This document shows positions 38,235 through 40,383 of a DNA stretch of 40,383 bases, piece by piece (positions within the stretch are counted from its first letter, which is position 1; each line of letters starts with the position of its first letter). The notes under the pieces were generated by a model. The model saw only the letters and a list, made by a program, of their open reading frames with translations, ran no database searches and was not told the origin of the DNA. The stretch covers positions 1 through 40,383 of the forward strand of contig JAGFJL010000139.1 in assembly GCA_024102725.1 (NCBI GenBank). The letters run 5' to 3'. Origin of the DNA: Nitrococcus mobilis. GTDB taxonomy: Bacteria > Pseudomonadota > Gammaproteobacteria > Nitrococcales > Nitrococcaceae. Position numbers and translations under genes: made by a program.

Positions 38235-40085
38235 ATGTCTTGGCCACACCTTAACGATCACGCTCACGATATCCGCATCATACGCTGCCGCCTAGCCGTT
38301 ACGCTGCTCGGCATGCTAGTACTCGCCGGCGGCCTTATCAGCCGACTTGGCTACCTCCAGATACTCAGTCACCAACACTACACTACCCTCTCGAAGGATA
38401 ATCGGCTGCGTTTGCAGGCCATACCACCGTCGCGGGGGCTGATCTATGACCGCAACGGCATGCTGCTTGCCGAGAATCGGCCATCTTTTCGCTTGGTGCT
38501 CGTCCCCGAGCAGGTGAAGGCTCTGCGAGCCACTCTGAACGGCCTTGCCCATTTGGTGAAATTGCGCCCGACCGATTTGGAGCGCTTCCAAGCGCTGCTC
38601 GAGCAATCACCGCCGTTTCAGGAAATTCCGCTCAAGTTCGAGCTTACCGAAGCCGAAGTGGCGCGCTTCGCGGTGAATCGCCAGCGCTTCCCTGGTGTGG
38701 AGGTTAAGGCACGCCTGACCCGCCACTATCCGCAGGGGAAAATCGCCGTACACGCCCTCGGCTACGTCGGGCGAATCAACGAGCACGAGCTCAACCAAGC
38801 CGATCCCACCCAGTACCAGCCCAGTAGCCACATCGGCAAGATTGGAATCGAGCGCTACTACGAGACTTTGCTGCATGGTACGGCCGGACTGGAACGCCAC
38901 GAGACGAACGCGCTGGGCCGGATCATTCGAACGCTCTCACGCCGCGCCCCGACACCAGGGCAGGATCTCTATCTTACGTTGGATCTACGTCTACAGAGGA
39001 TCGCAGAGAACGCGCTGGGTAACCGCAGCGGCGCCGTGGTTGCACTGGATCCCCGCAACGGCGAGATTCTCGCCTTCGTCAGCAAACCGACCTATGACCC
39101 GAATCTGTTCGTCAACGGGATCGGCCTGGAGGACTACAAGCACCTCCAAACCAATCGGGATAAACCGCTGTTCAACCGCAGCCTACGCGGCCAGTACCCT
39201 CCCGGGTCGACGATCAAACCGTTCGTCGGCCTGGCCGGCCTCGAAACGGGGGCGCGTCAGGCCAGCGACACGATCTATTGCCCCGGTCACTTCAGCCTCT
39301 CGGGCAGCAATTATCGTTGGTATGATTGGAAGCGTTGGGGACATGGCCGGATGAACTTCGAGCAGGCAATCGCCCAGTCCTGCGACGTTTACTTCTACAA
39401 GCTTGCCTATGATCTTGGTATCGATGCCATTTACGATGCGCTGGCGCGATTTGGCTTCGGACAACCGACTGGGATCGACCTAAAAGGCGAGCTCCGCGGG
39501 CTTCTCCCCTCGAGGCGCTGGAAACGTCAGGCCAGGGGTGAGCCTTGGTACCCCGGCGAAACGGTCATCACCGGTATCGGGCAGGGGTTTTTACTGGTAA
39601 CACCGCTGCAGCTCGCCTACGCGACCGCGCTGCTCGCCAATCACGGCCGACCAATCGTTCCGCACCTCGGGCGCGCCTCTCGTGCGCCAGCCCAGAACAC
39701 GCTCAGGCCCTTACCCTTACCGCATCCCTCTGAAGCGGCACTTGCGTTAAAAGCGCCCGAGCATTGGGAACGGGTCAAGGAGGCGATGGTAGCGGTAGTC
39801 AACGGTCGTCATGGCACCGCCCGCCGCGTGGGTGAAGGAGCGAGCTATGTCATCGCCGGGAAAACCGGCACCGCGCAGGTCTTCGGTCTGGATCATGCCG
39901 CTGAGGAACGTGCCGAGGACAACGCCCTGGCCGAACATTTACACGACCATGCACTGTTTATCGCATTCGCCCCGGTTAACGATCCACGCATCGCGCTTGC
40001 CGTAGTGGTAGAAAATGGTGGCAGCGGGAGCGCCGTGGCGGGGCCGATCGCCCGACAAGTAATGGATGCCTGGCTTACCGACTGA
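38235..40085 (+). CDS. mrdA: Penicillin-binding protein 2, elongation transpeptidase
   Basis: 616 residues (E. coli 633). One N-terminal membrane helix (about 18-40), a pedestal domain including SRGLIYDRNGMLLAENRPSF, and a transpeptidase domain. Its motifs are Ser325-x-x-Lys (YPPGSTIKP), Ser382-Cys-Asp384 (SCDVYFYKL, the SxD form used by PBP2) and Lys543-Thr-Gly-Thr (AGKTGTAQ). It cross-links peptidoglycan during cell elongation and normally works with RodA. The chosen ATG, 7 nt after mreD, gives MSWPHLNDHAHDIRI; the open frame extends upstream only within mreD. rodA, the usual next gene, is not here; a repeat and an IS110-type element follow. Confidence 0.95.
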   Translation: MSWPHLNDHAHDIRIIRCRLAVTLLGMLVLAGGLISRLGYLQILSHQHYTTLSKDNRLRLQAIPPSRGLIYDRNGMLLAENRPSFRLVLVPEQVKALRATLNGLAHLVKLRPTDLERFQALLEQSPPFQEIPLKFELTEAEVARFAVNRQRFPGVEVKARLTRHYPQGKIAVHALGYVGRINEHELNQADPTQYQPSSHIGKIGIERYYETLLHGTAGLERHETNALGRIIRTLSRRAPTPGQDLYLTLDLRLQRIAENALGNRSGAVVALDPRNGEILAFVSKPTYDPNLFVNGIGLEDYKHLQTNRDKPLFNRSLRGQYPPGSTIKPFVGLAGLETGARQASDTIYCPGHFSLSGSNYRWYDWKRWGHGRMNFEQAIAQSCDVYFYKLAYDLGIDAIYDALARFGFGQPTGIDLKGELRGLLPSRRWKRQARGEPWYPGETVITGIGQGFLLVTPLQLAYATALLANHGRPIVPHLGRASRAPAQNTLRPLPLPHPSEAALALKAPEHWERVKEAMVAVVNGRHGTARRVGEGASYVIAGKTGTAQVFGLDHAAEERAEDNALAEHLHDHALFIAFAPVNDPRIALAVVVENGGSGSAVAGPIARQVMDAWLTD

Positions 40086-40094
40086 CCAAGGAAA

Positions 40095-40264
40095 CTTATC
40101 AATTACCTTCTCATCATTCCGGCGAAAGCCGGACAAATCCGTAGGAAGGAATTTGAACAGCTTCAGCTGGCCCGGAGGGCGCAAACCAAGTAGGGGTTTG
40201 CGTAATCCAGTAAAATCAATAGCCCGGACACCGGCCTTCGCCGATGTGACGAGTAAATCAGATG
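40095..40264. repeat. Dispersed palindromic repeat, copy split by a 71-bp segment
   Basis: This is the second copy of the unit at 7027-7125. The first part (40095-40132, ending GGCGAAAGCCGG) and the second part (40204-40264, starting AATCCAGTAAAATC and ending GTAAATCAGATG) match the intact copy almost throughout. Between them is a 71-bp segment (40133-40203) absent from the first copy, itself ending in a perfect CGCAAACC/GGTTTGCG hairpin. It lies 10 nt after mrdA. Confidence 0.8.
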
Positions 40265-40267
40265 ATA

Positions 40268-40348
40268 TGGACTCCCCCTCCTCTCTCGGCATCGTAGTGT
40301 GCCAGATTGGAAAGTGAAAACTACCAATTGCGGAAGAAGGGGAGTCCA
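40268..40348 (+). promoter_or_regulatory. Inverted repeat sequestering the transposase ribosome site
   Basis: TGGACTCCCC (40268-40277) is the exact reverse complement of GGGGAGTCCA (40339-40348). The right arm contains the Shine-Dalgarno (AAGGGGAG) and ends one nt before the ATG. A transcript entering from outside would carry both arms and could fold so as to hide the ribosome site. Confidence 0.5.
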
Positions 40349-40349
40349 C

Positions 40350-40383
40350 ATGACAGTCAAGCGCATTGGCATTGATTTGGCAA
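40350..40383 (+). CDS. IS110-family transposase, N-terminus only
   Basis: Eleven codons are visible, MTVKRIGIDLA, cut by the window end. The (I/V)GIDLAK start with its acidic Asp is the first element of the IS110/IS1111 DEDD transposase catalytic domain (family knowledge). AAGGGGAG precedes the ATG by about six nt. With so few residues the subgroup cannot be settled. Confidence 0.7.
   Translation, partial: MTVKRIGIDLA

Larger units (their letters stand above)
40265..40383 (+). mobile_element. Left end of an IS110-family insertion sequence
   Basis: The similarity between the two repeat copies stops at 40264, and a non-coding left end of about 85 nt leads into an IS110-type transposase start at 40350. 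IS110-family elements make no target duplication, use a DEDD/Ser transposase, and the IS1111 subgroup often inserts in palindromic repeats. The short 5' non-coding end is more like IS1111; the guiding bridge RNA would then be at the far end, outside the window. Confidence 0.7.

Overview
The window is a GC-rich bacterial chromosome segment, almost entirely conserved housekeeping genes. It carries several gene orders typical of Gammaproteobacteria: tRNA cluster-tig-clpP-clpX-lon-hupB-ppiD, rpsF-priB-rpsR-(membrane protein)-rplI-dnaB-alr, rnr-rlmB, and gatCAB divergent from mreBCD-mrdA. At the left edge is the first 42 codons of a NarG/NxrA-type molybdoenzyme, preceded on the same strand by a membrane-anchored dihaem cytochrome c. 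That layout, and the N-terminal sequence, recall the nitrite oxidoreductase loci of nitrite oxidisers such as Nitrobacter and the gammaproteobacterium Nitrococcus. A nitrate-reducing relative is also possible, and one truncated gene cannot decide. I infer an Ectothiorhodospiraceae/Chromatiales-like organism.

Layout: 1-1300 nitrate/nitrite respiration (minus). 1455-4068 der (minus) divergent from fabI (plus). 4077-14100 the protein quality-control block, all minus: a tRNA-Pro/Arg/His/Lys/Leu cluster, trigger factor, ClpP, ClpX, Lon (with a good candidate heat-shock promoter), HU, tRNA-Val, tRNA-Asp and PpiD. 14213-15073 folD. 15172-23547 alr, dnaB, ribosomal proteins S6/S18/L9, PriB, RlmB and RNase R (minus). 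23647-28553 accessory segment beginning at tRNA-Leu(CAG): a small methyltransferase, then a decayed type III-like restriction-modification locus with a hicAB toxin-antitoxin pair between its methylase and helicase-nuclease parts. 28554-31079 exbB-exbD-exbD-tonB (minus). 31386-35510 moeB and gatCAB. 35631-40085 mreB-mreC-mreD-mrdA (plus), the rod-shape and lateral-wall machinery. 40095-40383 a dispersed palindromic repeat followed directly by the left end of an IS110-family element.

The blocks are coherent units. Trigger factor folds and ClpXP/Lon degrade. PpiD folds exported proteins. The replicative helicase, PriB and ribosomal proteins form a growth-rate-linked cluster. GatCAB makes Gln-tRNA and/or Asn-tRNA by transamidation. 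MreBCD and PBP2 direct cell elongation. TonB/ExbBD energises outer-membrane uptake.

I did not find a convincing wholly new system. The points most worth following up are: mreC, whose only well-placed start is an AUC codon; an ExbD paralogue with Asn at the essential membrane Asp position; the decayed restriction locus with its embedded hicAB pair; two copies of a dispersed palindrome, one split by a 71-bp insert and abutting an IS110-type element whose Shine-Dalgarno lies in an inverted repeat; and the cytochrome c/NarG-NxrA edge.
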